From NCBI GenBank assembly GCA_949361645.1, contig OX442427.1:1012503-1076502 (forward strand): 64,000 nt of DNA. Direction: 5' to 3'. Of this stretch, positions 23,472-34,800 are shown piece after piece. Below the pieces are notes generated by a model. The model had not been told where the DNA came from. It worked only from the letters and a program-made list of their open reading frames with translations, and searched no databases. Every line of letters begins with the position of its first letter. Within the stretch, counting starts at the first letter, position 1. Origin of the DNA: Spongilla lacustris. Its lineage: Eukaryota > Porifera > Demospongiae > Spongillida > Spongillidae. Both the position numbers and the translations under genes were made by a program.

Positions 23472-24844
23472 CAGTGGCGGATCTAGTTTAGCCTTGGGGG
23501 GGGGGGGGGGGCGGCAGCCCCCCCCATTCATATTAAATGCCGCCCCTGTCATGAAATTGCCGCCCCCCCCCCCCACACACACACACACACACGTGTGCGC
23601 GCGCACTTCCTACCGTACGTAACGCACGCGCATCTAGAAAGCACACCTTTTGTGTATGTATGTGTGTGTGGGGGGGGGGGGGGGGCGGCAATTTCTTTAA
23701 AGTTTCAGTGATTAATTTGCACAGATCTAGATACGAAATTTTATTTAATAACCGCGAACGTTTTATTCGTTCCTTCGAAATCTTGCCTGCATGTGCATAA
23801 GGGCAGTGGCGTAGGAGCTGGGGCGGCAGCAGCGGCCATGGCCGCTGCACTTTTTCACAACAACAAAATAATAATACTGAATAATAATATAGTTGACAAG
23901 CGCGCATGTATCAATTCAATTAGCTGAGCAATTGCTGCAGACATGCAACTGATGCAAGTGGTCTTCAAATCGATCGCGAGAGCTAGCTCAAGCTAGGCTA
24001 CCCAGTGTATAACGGTTACCAAAAGTGGCCTTGGCTGCACTATAGCCGTTTTGTATTTTATATTACATGCACAGAGGCAAGGTCTTAAAACAAACTAACC
24101 TGGTTACAGTTTTTGCGTTGTCGTTGGCTTCTAGGGCTCCGCCCCAGACCCCGATGGGGGAGCTTTCAGCGATCCCCCGTGCCCCTAGCTGGCCGAGAGG
24201 GGTACCCCCCCTCCCGTACCCTCCCCGGGGAGGCGGGGGAACCACCTTTGTTCGCTGCTGCACTCTATATTCCTTTCCTACATGTACGCCACTGATAGGT
24301 GTATACTAACTTAACTGAATCACGATCATAATTAACAATAACAAAGTTTCAGTCTTTAAATGTACAAGTACATGGTCTACCGATTGTCACTAAAGGTTTC
24401 ATTAGGTGCACCGTTCGATAAAAGGTGCAAATGGCGAAACATTTTCACAGCTGCTGCTGCTTCAATTGCTAGATCACCATACCTCTACATCACAACGACA
24501 ATATAGAGGAGAAGTACGGTTTGCTCACGCGAGCATATCCAATATTCTTAGACGCTCAGACGCCTGTTGACGACCGTTACGAGGCGCGTTGTCGCAATAA
24601 ACTTCGTTGTCTTTCGCGCGTATGTAAATTCTTTCACTGCGCTGCGAATACGCTGATTTTTAGCGGCTTTGAAGCGAAAAATGTGAAAGCTTCTGGGGCG
24701 GAGCCCCAGGCCCCGATGGGGGAGCTTACAGCGCTCCCCCATACCCCCTTGCTGGTGAGTGGGTGGGCCCCGCCCCCGGCCGCCCCTCCAACCAACCGCC
24801 CCCCCCCCCCCCCCCCTATAGCCCCATTCCTAGATCCGCCACTG
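23472..24844. mobile_element. hAT-like element with perfect 8-bp target duplication, hosting a nested insertion
   Basis: Begins CAGTGGCGGATCTAG and ends CTAGATCCGCCACTG. It is flanked by CTCTATAT on both sides (23,464-23,471 and 24,845-24,852). An 8-bp duplication and CAG...CTG termini are typical of hAT elements. The interior has G/C homopolymers and no recognisable transposase, so it is non-autonomous. Confidence 0.8.
23804..24294. mobile_element. Nested element with CAGTGGCGTA termini
   Basis: Left end CAGTGGCGTAGGAGCTGGGG; right end TACGCCACTG. It lies within the larger CAGTGGCGGATC element and carries the GGGCTCCGCCCCAGACCCC module. The flanks (CATAAGGG and ATAGGTGT) are not a clean duplication. 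Confidence 0.55.
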
Positions 24845-25235
24845 CTCTATATAGTATCTTTATTAATTTCAGCCGGCAAAACATTGTAGAGTTCGATCCT
24901 ACTCTGATTTCGCAGTGTTCATTGGTGGTGGGTATATATAAAAGGCGCCGGTTTCTGTTGTGAAGGAAGGCACCTTAGGCACGGTCGCGGATGTGAGTGT
25001 CCTTAATCATGCAAGTATTGAGTCAAGTGTTACAATTCACTCGGATTGTACATGCATTTTGGGTCTCAGCAAGCCCATGCATTCTTGCTCAATGCTACAA
25101 TTAAGATGTTACCGCTGATCTGTGGACACTGTGGCGCGGAGATACATGTACATGTAGAGAGTTTTCATCGCGTGATTTAATGACATCCTCGACGTTTTTA
25201 GTTATTTCCGTACGTTCACAGTAAGCGATTATGAG

Positions 25236-25517
25236 CATAGGCGGCCGGAGGGGAGGGGGGGCCTTGGCTCCCCCCCCCCCTCCCCAGGCTATGGCGCCCC
25301 CTTCCCCCCTACCCCCAATCCCTATAACTATCATCAATCACACAATTAAAAGAGACTACAACATGCGGAGCATAATTTACCTTCTAGCGCTCGCTTGCAT
25401 GCATTATTAGCAACAATCCAGAGTCAAACGATTACTAAAGTATCGTAAGCCACGCCCCCTTTTGGCGCCCCTTGTGTGCTTGGCCCCTCCCCTTGGTAGA
25501 TGCTGGGGCCGCCTCTG
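25236..25517. mobile_element. Short hAT-like MITE with 5-bp target duplication
   Basis: Left end CATAGGCGGCCGG, right end GGGGCCGCCTCTG, flanked on both sides by ATGAG (25,231-25,235 and 25,518-25,522). C/G-rich interior without coding potential. Confidence 0.65.
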
Positions 25518-25522
25518 ATGAG

Positions 25523-26216
25523 CCTGGTTTTATTTTATTTTACTTTACAGTGGGCACCGACATTATTTCGTGGTAAGAATATTATACCAAAACGCGGATA
25601 AATAATAAGAACTGTGAATCGCTTGTGCACCTAGCCTGCATGTGCACCAAGATGGCGGACAACATGCACTGCATTTGAATTTAATAAAAATCACATCAGT
25701 TAATTCATTAAATTAATTTTCCTGTATACCTTTGGAGCGGAAGCTCGAAGATGAAGAGAAGGCTATACACAATAATAATAAAAGCATTCTCTATGAGAAA
25801 GTTAGTCATGTATAGGATTTTTTGATGTGTGAACAACTCAGTGATTGGAGATATGATCCACATGTTTAGCGCTTGAGTCTGTGCTGCTGAACATGGGACT
25901 AATAGTATCATATCACTTGTTCCCTTTATTTTTACACCACCTCGGTAGTTTAATTTTTTTTAAATAAACTGACGTCATAATTTTAAAGTGAACGGGATAC
26001 CACCCGGGAAAATCCCTGAAGCTTAATTAATTTTTGATTCACTCATAAATGGTTCTGCTCGAGCTCGGTGTGTGAAAGGAATACGTTACGCGCGTTGCAT
26101 GCATATCATTGTAAACACATACATTAAAACTTAAAAGAAAGGTTGTCTACATGTACATGTACATTATGCAAGTGAATTTAATTAACAGTTTTCATCGAGC
26201 CCTAGCCCTACAGTTT
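25523..26216. other. Intergenic, no gene seen
   Basis: AT-rich sequence between a MITE and the 3' end of the minus-strand zinc-ribbon gene. The open frame at 25,708-25,911 has no recognisable feature. Confidence 0.4.
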
Positions 26217-26949
26217 TCATATAATTTTAAGATTTCCCATTTGTTTATTAAGTTCCTCGTCGTTCCTTTCAGCTTCGTCCTCACTCCCCACAGGCGTGAT
26301 GTCCTCGTTGTTCTGCGTAGCGGCATTTTCATCTTCTGACGTATCTGTGCACGCCACACTCACGTCGTCATCGTCATCACCCAGGTCCTCGGTGTTTACC
26401 ACAGCTTCTGTTGGAGCGTTTTTACAGTTGTATCCCAGCTCCTGACAACGCTGACAGAGCGCCTGTTCGTGAGGTTTATCACTCGGACTCGCTGGCCCAT
26501 GGTATTCCAGCCGACGTAGCTCGGTGGGCAAAATCATCATCAAGCAACCTCGGCATTGCTGACCTTTGCCGCTCCACGCGTATGCACTTTTCCAAGTTCT
26601 TCCGCAATTTGAGCACTCAAATGTCCCAAACATACGGCGAACCGCTTGCCGCTGTGTCTGTGTTTGAAAGCCCCGTTCCTATAATGCATGCCAGCACATA
26701 GAGTTAATAATAGCATACACAATCAGATCATGCACGTGTATAGTAGCCGCGCGACAACATTGCATTCCGGCTGCATGCCAGTGAACATACTCCTGGTTTG
26801 GGTGGGCGAAGCTTGTAGGGTTCCACCTCTTTGTAGCAGAACTTGCAAGACTTCTTACCACCGTGGGTATTTTCAACCTTCCATTTATAACCGCACGGCG
26901 GATCACATTTGTATTTGGCTACTAAGCGTGGTCTGGCAGCACTCGCCAT
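26217..26949 (-). CDS. Two-module zinc-ribbon protein resembling Shiftless (SHFL)/3CxxC group
   Basis: Exon 1 26949-26791 (53 codons) and exon 2 26678-26217 join in phase 0 with a perfect GTATGT donor and TATAG acceptor, giving 206 residues. Module 1 pairs CDPPCGYKW with CKFC (residues ~15-38); module 2 pairs FECSNCGRTWKSAYAW with CRGC (~73-95) and is followed by CQRCQELGYNC. The tail is acidic (DDDDD, then many E/D/N). The order, with an aromatic-W after each CxxC and a Pro-rich link between modules, recalls the zinc-ribbon core of vertebrate Shiftless, an interferon-induced inhibitor of programmed ribosomal frameshifting, and more loosely the RTP/ZAR1 3CxxC fold. RNA or ribosome binding is therefore a hypothesis only. 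A divergent relative lies at 28,681. The start is the first ATG in exon 1. Confidence 0.65.
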
Positions 26950-27201
26950 TCACGGCGTTGTGATCAGTAACGAGGTGACGTAATTGGTACTTTGTTTTAA
27001 CATCACGCGCAACTTACATCACTATGCTATAAGATTAATTTTAAAATATACAAGTAAATAAAAACAATATCTGGTATTTAGGAATAGTGGTGTAAAAAGC
27101 AGAGAAATAAAAGATAAGGAAAAACGAATTATCCTTCCTATGCTGTTTTGTTTTCCTTATCATTCAACCCTTGTTTCAGTCCCTGCTTGTTATACCACTA
27201 T

Positions 27202-27451
27202 CAAGGGCGGACGCAGGGGGGGGGTCCGGGGGGTCCGGACCCCCCCCTCCCCCCTCGAACCTGTATATGAATATAATTAACGTATAATTAGCGTACTACA
27301 CGTGTTACACGTAGCGTACATACAATCCCCCTGTATGTAGAATGTGTGGAAAAATAGGAATGCACACCACAAAATTTTCGCGCGCGCCCCTCCTCCTCAT
27401 CAATTATTCATATCGGACCCCCCCCTCTCCAAAATCCTGCATCCGCCCCTG
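27202..27451. mobile_element. Short hAT-like MITE with 5-bp target duplication
   Basis: Left end CAAGGGCGGACGCAGG, right end GCATCCGCCCCTG, flanked by ACTAT on both sides (27,197-27,201 and 27,452-27,456). G and C runs lie next to the left end. It sits between the two divergent zinc-ribbon genes. Confidence 0.7.
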
Positions 27452-28092
27452 ACTATTGCCTTCAGATATCATTATACCATGCACCAACTGTCTCATAGAG
27501 AATATTTTTATGTACTTTTTTCGTTAATAACTGGACGCTTTCAACACTCATGTTTGGATAAACACAATCTTAATATTCAATTCATGATGCCAAAGGCATT
27601 TAGTCATTATCAATCTTAGAGATCCCAATATCATTATGCCACGTAGCAGAAAGTATACGCCCGTGCACTGCTATGCTACAAAATGGCACTGTGACATTGC
27701 CGCTGCAACATATTGGGGTTGAGACGAAACTATGTAGGGGACGGGGCATGCAAATGCAATCACCACAAGTAAATCTTATACATTCACAGGCATCTGCGCT
27801 TGTAAATGTAAGAACCCTGTGTGATGATGTAAAATGTAAATATAGGCTTAACTTGCATATAGATCTCATATAAGGCATTATGTTGCTGTATACCTTTGAG
27901 TGGGGTGAGAGTAGTTGCCATGCATGGGATTAATGTTAATATAATGGCTTCCATAATCAACAGCTTGGCATGCTTATCAGATACACTATAGCCTAATTAA
28001 TCAGCGTAGACCCAAGGTGGCAATGTGGGAGTGATTTTGCCCCTTTTATGTCCCTGTCAGAGGTAAGTCTGCCCTCATTCTTTGTCCCCAGC

Positions 28093-28240
28093 ACTACACC
28101 TACAAGATAAAAATAATAATAATTAAATCTGTAGACACTAATTGAGTAAAAGGTAAGGAAACAATGAACTACGGACATTATGCATTCATTCAGTATATTA
28201 CATACCTACATTTAGCAAGTTCAGGCAGGTAGACATCACT
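28093..28240. mobile_element. Relic of a foldback MITE (GTAGACA...AAGGAAACA family)
   Basis: Contains CTGTAGACACTAATTGAGTA, AAAGGTAAGGAAACAATGAA and TTACATACCTACATTTAGCA, matching the complete copy at 60,170-60,393; only part is preserved. Confidence 0.6.
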
Positions 28241-28680
28241 AATTTTATTTTAATTAAATTCTTATACCGGTATCTTGTGCATGTAGATTTTGGGGACATT
28301 CTAAACGAATAATGCGCTCATTTTTCAAATGTACAGTGTATACAAACAGTTGCTCAACTGGTCAGTCGATAATCCTCTAGGCGGCGCCAAAACTGGCCAA
28401 AGCTTCGAAGCTGTGATTGTCGACCTCGAATATGATATGAATACCAAATAATGAGTACAGTGTAATGTACTGATTACTGAGTACACCGGGCTATGCTTGA
28501 ATTGTATAGAGTGCTGCACATCTATTAACAATCTAAACTTTAGTCTTAATACACATTAAACCATTAACGTGAAATGCATATATCTATATATGTACAATGT
28601 AGTACTGTATGATTATTTAGAAAATTTACGGTCTCTTCAATCCGTACATGTACGTTTCTTAAAAACGTCACGTGTGTTAC

Positions 28681-29904
28681 ATGTATTGCTATTGCGGGAA
28701 CAGTTGGGAGTCGTACTCCTCATCGGGGACATTCTGGTGCAGGCAATGTGGAAATGAGGTCTGGCCATACGACTACAGTCGGAATTTGGAGCAAGATCCA
28801 TGTATGAACGGCAGTCGTACCCACAACCCTGAATACGGTTTTGAAGACTATGAGGTGAATAATTACAAGCTTTCCCCTCCTTTTCCGTTACTGGCTGATA
28901 ACTCCTTTTGTCAACTCCACGCTTTCCGTTTACTGGGTTAACTTAGGATGTGTAATTTAAAGGGACGTGAGCAAAGATATGGATATTAACACCTATTCCA
29001 CGAGGAACTGTCAAATGCAATATGGCATGGTAGAATTTATCTTTACAACATTTATATGCAGTAAATGGTTTTAAACCATTTACTGACCTTTTATCCATGC
29101 ATACATGTACAGAATAGTAAAATTTATGGTACTAAAAATAATGGCCAGTTTTTGGAACAACAAAATAAAGCATTGATACAAGCAGATATAGCAAGAAGTT
29201 GGGTACCTAACAGCCACATTTTATTTCAACTAACTGGGATGAGTAGCCTTATGGCGTTTATTGACTCTGCATTTTGCTCATGCCCTTTTCATTAATAAAT
29301 GGTGATAATGACTGAAGTTAAAAGGTTGGGACACATCTTGAGGTTGTTAATAAATTGACCTGGAAATAATATCATTCATTAAGGCATGTTTAACTGAATA
29401 AAAATGAGACACTAAAAATGTTAGGATACTATGATCATGGATGTGGCCCTTTTGACCTACCTTTAGGGCAGTGATGGTTTCAGATCATTCTACTGTACAA
29501 ACTGCACCCATTCCTGGGTCAGTGGACAGGTGTGGGACATTGCAGAACAGCGATGCTGGAAATGCAACACAATGGTTACATCACAAGAGCCACCTCAGAT
29601 GGCTATGTCACAAAAGCCACCTCAGATGGCTACCTCACAAGAGCAACCTCAGATGGCTACTTCACAAGAGCAACCTCAGATGGCTACTTCACAAGAGCCA
29701 CCTCAGATGGCTACCTCACAAGAGCCACCTCAGATGGCTACTTCACAAGAGCAACCTCAGATGGCTACCTCACAAGAGTCACCTCAGATGACAATATACC
29801 TGCCCTTGCAGATAACACACCAAGGCCCAATGCCACCATGTGGTGTTGTCATAAATTTTTACTTTTCTGGCACTGGAATGTGTTTTTCAAAACAATTAAT
29901 TTAA
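28681..29904 (+). CDS. Second zinc-ribbon protein of the Shiftless-like/3CxxC type, with nonapeptide repeats
   Basis: Exon 1 28681-28854 and exon 2 29467-29904 join in phase 0 (GAG/gtgaat, tttag/GGC), giving about 203 residues. Module 1 is YCYCGNSWESY with CRQC; module 2 is FYCTNCTHSWVSG with CWKC, the same spacing as in the divergent gene at 26,217-26,949. A 27-bp tandem repeat in exon 2 follows, encoding TSQEPPQMA-like units about eight times. The last ~35 residues may be read-through if the true donor was missed; a possible final exon encoding VYDHPQGSRKDYQNY begins near 29,971. The ATG at 28,681 is directly before module 1, so an upstream 5' exon is also possible. Function unknown; it is probably a paralogue of its neighbour. 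Confidence 0.55.
29577..29790 (+). repeat. 27-bp coding minisatellite
   Basis: About eight copies of a 27-bp unit containing ACAAGAG(C)CACCTCAGATGG, open in all three forward frames but in frame with the zinc-ribbon module as TSQE(P/Q)PQMA. Confidence 0.85.
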
Positions 29905-30479
29905 TTTGTGTGGGTGTTTTTCATGTACCAACTTTGGCTTGTTTTTGGATTTGCATATGCAGTCATTTGCAGGTTTATGATCATCCACAGGGCAGTCGGA
30001 AGGATTACCAGAATTATAGTTCCCTACTGTAATTTTGCATAGAAAAATGGAGGGCAAAACAGGGGTTATTTGTAATGTCCTCTACTAAATGGTTCTTGCA
30101 CATATACTGGACCTTCCATCACCAGTTATAAGGCACTTAATATATTCTAACGTTGCCTTATTTTTTGCTTGTCCTGTTTAGTAGCAAAAGGCCTGGTTTT
30201 GTCTGTCAGATAATGTTCCAAATGTTTGTACCTATTAGCAGTTCATTATGTAACAAAGCTGCCTAACTTTTATATTTGTTAATGCCTGGGATCCTTCAAA
30301 ACCAATGGAATCAAAGTGGAGGATGATAACCACTATAGCAAGATCAGAGCTCTACCATCGTGGTGCACAGGTGAAATATTTCTCTACTTGTCTCCCAACT
30401 TACACATATTCCAGTGATTATACTGATGTACAAAAGTGCTCTGGTTGTATTAGTATTGGTCCTTCAAATGCACATGATG
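29905..30479. other. Convergent intergenic region
   Basis: Lies between the ends of the plus-strand zinc-ribbon gene and the minus-strand C22orf23 gene. A possible terminal exon of the former starts near 29,971; nothing else is supported. Confidence 0.4.
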
Positions 30480-31883
30480 TCATGATTTGCTGGTCTCTAA
30501 TGCTAAAGTCAATTCTGTACATTTCTCTTTGTCAATCACCTCCAGCTCCCTGACTCTCTGCAAGGCAAAAGCAAAGCAACTGAAACCGATATTTCATTTG
30601 TTGATCCCATTATTCTAACTCCATCTGGATTACAGCATCTAAAAGCACATGTAACTGCATCAACTGATAAATGGTATGTGGCCAAGAATCAGTTGGTGGC
30701 AGTCAGATAAGCCCCCACATACTTGTGATATCTCTGTCATGATCCTGGCTCTGTACTCCTTTCCTTTGCCAAGCTCCTCCATCTCAGCCAAAAACGTTTT
30801 CCTCTCTTCAATCTCTTGAAGAACTAGACCAGAAGGTTTGCTAGCACATTTTACCACAGGACAGCCAACGTTGTACCTTCATAAAACCTGTCCACCTCCC
30901 TCACTTCCTGGTCTTGGGGCAATGGCTTTGCTGGCACAAGCTCGCCCAATTCCCTCCCATAAGCCATTATATTCTGAAGTCTTTTCTTCTCTTTGGTTGA
31001 GTCGAACCCTGCAATATAATACAACCATGGAGCAACCCACATTTTGATGTTAAGAACTCACTGGTCGGGGTGGGTCTGTATACTTCCCTAGGAGGCATCA
31101 TTTTATCAATTGTTGCCTTTTGTCTTAAACCTGATGCTCCGGGCGGCCTTACGTGGCGGACCTTGCTCTTTGTACAGGTGGGTCCAGGCTTGCTTGATGT
31201 AGGAGAACACTTCAAGGGAAGGCATTCACCACCTACATGCATTTCAGGGTAATATACGGAGCGAACTCATACAACCCCCCAACAAAATAAAATAAAATGA
31301 AGACTTATTCTAGATCTTTCAACATACGCACTTTGACTATGGAGCATGTAAACAAGTTAGTGATAAAGTGATTTACTTTTCAGCCTCTCGGTGAGTTGTC
31401 TCTGTTGAAAGTTGGTTAATTTTGACTCCTGCATCATCACTACGCGGCGGAGGACGCACAGCTCAGAGTCACGGAATACTTTTTAGGGGCATCATTACCT
31501 TTCAGAAGTTGATGTGTCTCATTGCTAAATGTAGCTTTCGGTGTCGAAAATAATCCACCTTCAGCAACCGGCTGTCGTCTCGTCATGGTCCCGATCGTTA
31601 TGTTTATTGGTTGCCATGGGTTATGCTGTTGATAACGTGTCCGCGCACGCCCGCGAAATTCATATAAAAATATTCGCGGGGGAAAGTGAGGCGTTCATGT
31701 CTTCAGGCAAGCGAGGCGCAAACGACCTAGATAGAATTTCTGACCGTTGATGCCTGGTTTTCGTAACTCATAACAGTATTTACCTTGTACTCCCATAGCA
31801 TGCCGTTTGGTGAATTTGTTCAAGGAATACGGTGTGGGACAATGGAAGAACTCTTCCAAAGAGGGTGACGTATCGTCCGTCAT
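30480..31883 (-). CDS. C22orf23: C22orf23/UPF0193 (EVG1) family protein, complete, 6 exons
   Basis: Exons (minus): 31883-31784, 31439-31377, 31232-31062, 31008-30877, 30823-30723, 30557-30480. Phases join to 214 codons (human about 217). Family landmarks in order: MMQESKLTNFQQRQL, LKCSPTSSKPG, KEKKRLQNIMAYG, VDRFYE, LQEIEERKTFLAEMEELGKG, then YRARIMTEISQ and the short last exon RVRELEVIDKEK. The family has no established biochemical role; its phylogenetic distribution suggests a link to cilia or flagella (inference). Exon 1 (MTDDTSPSLEEFF...) is the least certain: exon 2 itself contains ATGATG at its start and could initiate a ~180-residue form. Exon 1 lies entirely opposite the first coding exon of WDR90. 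Confidence 0.85.
31606..31624. promoter_or_regulatory. Possible RFX X-box half-site with adjacent inverted CCAAT box
   Basis: ATTGGTTGCCATGGGTTAT contains GTTGCC-AT-GG, the left half and spacer of an RFX X-box. The right half deviates from GGYAAC. An ATTGG (inverted CCAAT) abuts it. It lies about 180 bp upstream of the WDR90 start, within C22orf23 intron 1. RFX factors control ciliary genes, which fits both neighbours. Confidence 0.35.
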
Positions 31884-34800
31884 GGTGAGCTTGCATTCAG
31901 AGCCAGTTTCTGTACTGAAACTGTGCTGAAAGCGCCGCTGGCTTCACTTTGTCTCTGTCCTTATGCCCTCCAGGATAGGGACATTAAATCAACTGTGTAT
32001 CACATTGCTGGTTCTATCCCTGCTGCAAACTATATCCAAATACCAAAGTTGGCATCCCAGTCGATGGAGCTGATGGGGCAGTACCTGTACCTGTGCTTCT
32101 GCCCCATTCCCTCCAAGTTCTTTGTCATTCACTTGGAGACAGCCACCTCAACAGGGCTAGTGATCAGGATATCCTTCTCCAACCTGTTCAAGGAATGCAA
32201 ATGCACTTCAACATGGCTCCAGTTTCCATTTGTCCCCGACGCTGACTCCGACACAAACAATGCCACTGTTGTCGACCGAGGTTACGCCTTCGGTCGCCCC
32301 TCAATGAAGCCCACCCCTCGCTGGGTCCTCCTCTCCCTCGACCTGAAGGCCACCCTCCTCAGATATGCTGTCTCCCAGTATGTCCACCTCAAGAGTGTGA
32401 AACTCTGCTCCAACATGTTTGTCAAGGGCGTGTACTTAAGCAGTGTTGATTACAACATGCCAGGAAGGGGGGAGGGTCACAACACGTCCACCCATGTCCA
32501 CCCCTTGCCCAAAGAGGTGTCGTACCCTGTCCCGAAAGGGGAGCTCTTTGCAGACCACTATGATTACATTCGCTTCCCGGAGCCGTCAAACAGGGATAAC
32601 ACCATTGGTGTTGCAAAGAGAGGGCACAGCAGCTTGCCTTCACTGTCTTCTGGGGACAAGAAGGTGGATGTAAAGTCAAGTACATCCCAGTCGTTGTTTG
32701 CAGATGGGAGAATGGCGGAGGCAGTAAGGACAGAGAGCAAACCTCCCTTGGTTGTCAAGGGCAAACCTCCCTTGGTTGTCAAGGGAAAACCTCCCTTGGT
32801 TGTCAAGGAAAAGAAGACAGCTGGTGGGATGGTATCAAGACGTGGACCCCCACTTTGTGCAGGTAACAAGGACTCTGAAGGTGTGTCCTCACTACCTGAC
32901 AGAAGAAAAAAGACAGCAATGTTGCCAAAGGAAGGGAGGGGTAGAGAGAATGAAGCACCTGGTGGGAGGCCAAGGAAGGATACACCTGCAGAAATGGAGC
33001 GTGTTAGGAAGGCATGGGGCATGGTACCCACGGGGGACAAAGGGGGAGCGGTGCAGGGGGTGTCTCTATCAGTAGTAGGCAACGACAATGAAAAGGATAC
33101 TGGAGCTGTGTGCAGCCACACTCCCCACACAGTGGGGGGGAAGGCTGATGGAGCAGAACGTCTTTATCACATGGCAGTGGAGGTAAGTATGCTTACCAGT
33201 GAGGTGCCCTCCTGGGAGAGAGGGGGCTTACCAGTGAGGTGCCCTCATGGGAGAGAGGGGGCTTACTAGTGAGGTGCCTCCTGGGAAAGAGGGGGCTTAA
33301 TAGTGAGGTACCTCCTGGGAGAGAGGGGGCTTACCAGTGAGGTGCCCTTATGGGAGAGAGGGGGCTTACTAGTGAGGTACCTCCTGGGAAAGAGGGGGCT
33401 TACTAGTGAGGTACCTCCTGGGATAGAGGGGGTTTACTAGTGAGGTACCTCCTGGGAGAGAGGGGGCTTACTAGTGAGGTACCTCCTGGGAGAGAGGGGG
33501 CTTACCAGTGAGGTGCCCTCATGGGAGAGAGGGGGCTTACTAGTGAGGTACCTCCTGGGAGAGAGGGGGCTTACTAGTGAGGTGCCTCCTGGGAGAGAGG
33601 AGGCTTACTAGTGAGGTGCCTCCTGCTGGGTTGGTTCATGGCTAAATTACCTCATTTCACTTGTGGATATCTAGAGTCAAATTTTGAAGTAAGTTAGGCA
33701 GATACATGCCAGTGGCGGGTCCAGGGGTGGTTTGTAACCAAGGAAACCCATAAAATGGCTCGTAAAATCCAGTTTTATGAGCTATTTTATGGGTTTTCTT
33801 GGTTACAAACCACCCCTGGATCTGCCATTGCAGAATGATAGTTGTCAGTGATGGGCACAGTGCAGACTCATTTGGGATGGATTGATGTATCAGACCTGAC
33901 CTTACTACCATCCCACATTGCATGGGTATCCATTTTCCCTCTCATTTCCATCCACTTTCGATTTCATTCACAGGCTCTCAGCACTTCATCCTCATCAAGT
34001 GTGGTTGGTAGCAGGATACCTTCTCTTCACTCCCTTAGTGGTGGGAAGGGAAGACTGGTAGGCCACGCCTCCAGCCAGGGGGTGGAGGTGCACAAGTATG
34101 CAGATGTCGGGGCGGAAGTGTCTGATTGGAATGAAGGTGCAAGAGATATGGGTACTGATGGGGAGGAGTGGAGTCAAGAAGGGGAAGAGCAAAGACAGGA
34201 AGAGGAGGAGGAAATAAGGCAGGAAGAGGAGGAGGAGCTAAGGCAGGAAGAGGAAGAGGAGGAGCTAAGGCAGGAAGAGAAGGAGCTAAGGCAGGAAGAG
34301 GAGGAGGAGCTAAGGCAGGAAGAGGAGGAGAAGCTAAGGCAGGAAGAGGAGGAGCTAAGGCAGGAAGAGGAGGAACTAATACAGGAAGAGGAGGAGCTAA
34401 GGCAGGAAGAGGAGGAGGATCTAAAGCAGGAAGCGGAGGTGCTAAGGCACCAGAAAGAGGAAACACAAAGTAAGATGGTGGAAGAGAGGTTCAATGGGAA
34501 TGAAGTTGAGGGGAAGAAGACAGACATGGGACCACCAGTCGGGTACAAGAGAGACACAAAGGTAGTTCTTTGATATGCATGGGGATACAAAGGGATGTTA
34601 GTCACTAGTTAACAGGTCCTTGGGATGGTGAACTTTCTAGTGTTGACATGACACGGATGCATGTCTAGAACATGCCTGTGTGAGTGTACTTATAATTGTG
34701 TGTGTCTATGTGCATGTTTATGATGTGTGTGCGTGTGTGTGTATGTGTGTGGTGTGTGTATGGTGTGTGTGTGTGTATGGTGTGTGTATGTGTGTGGTGT

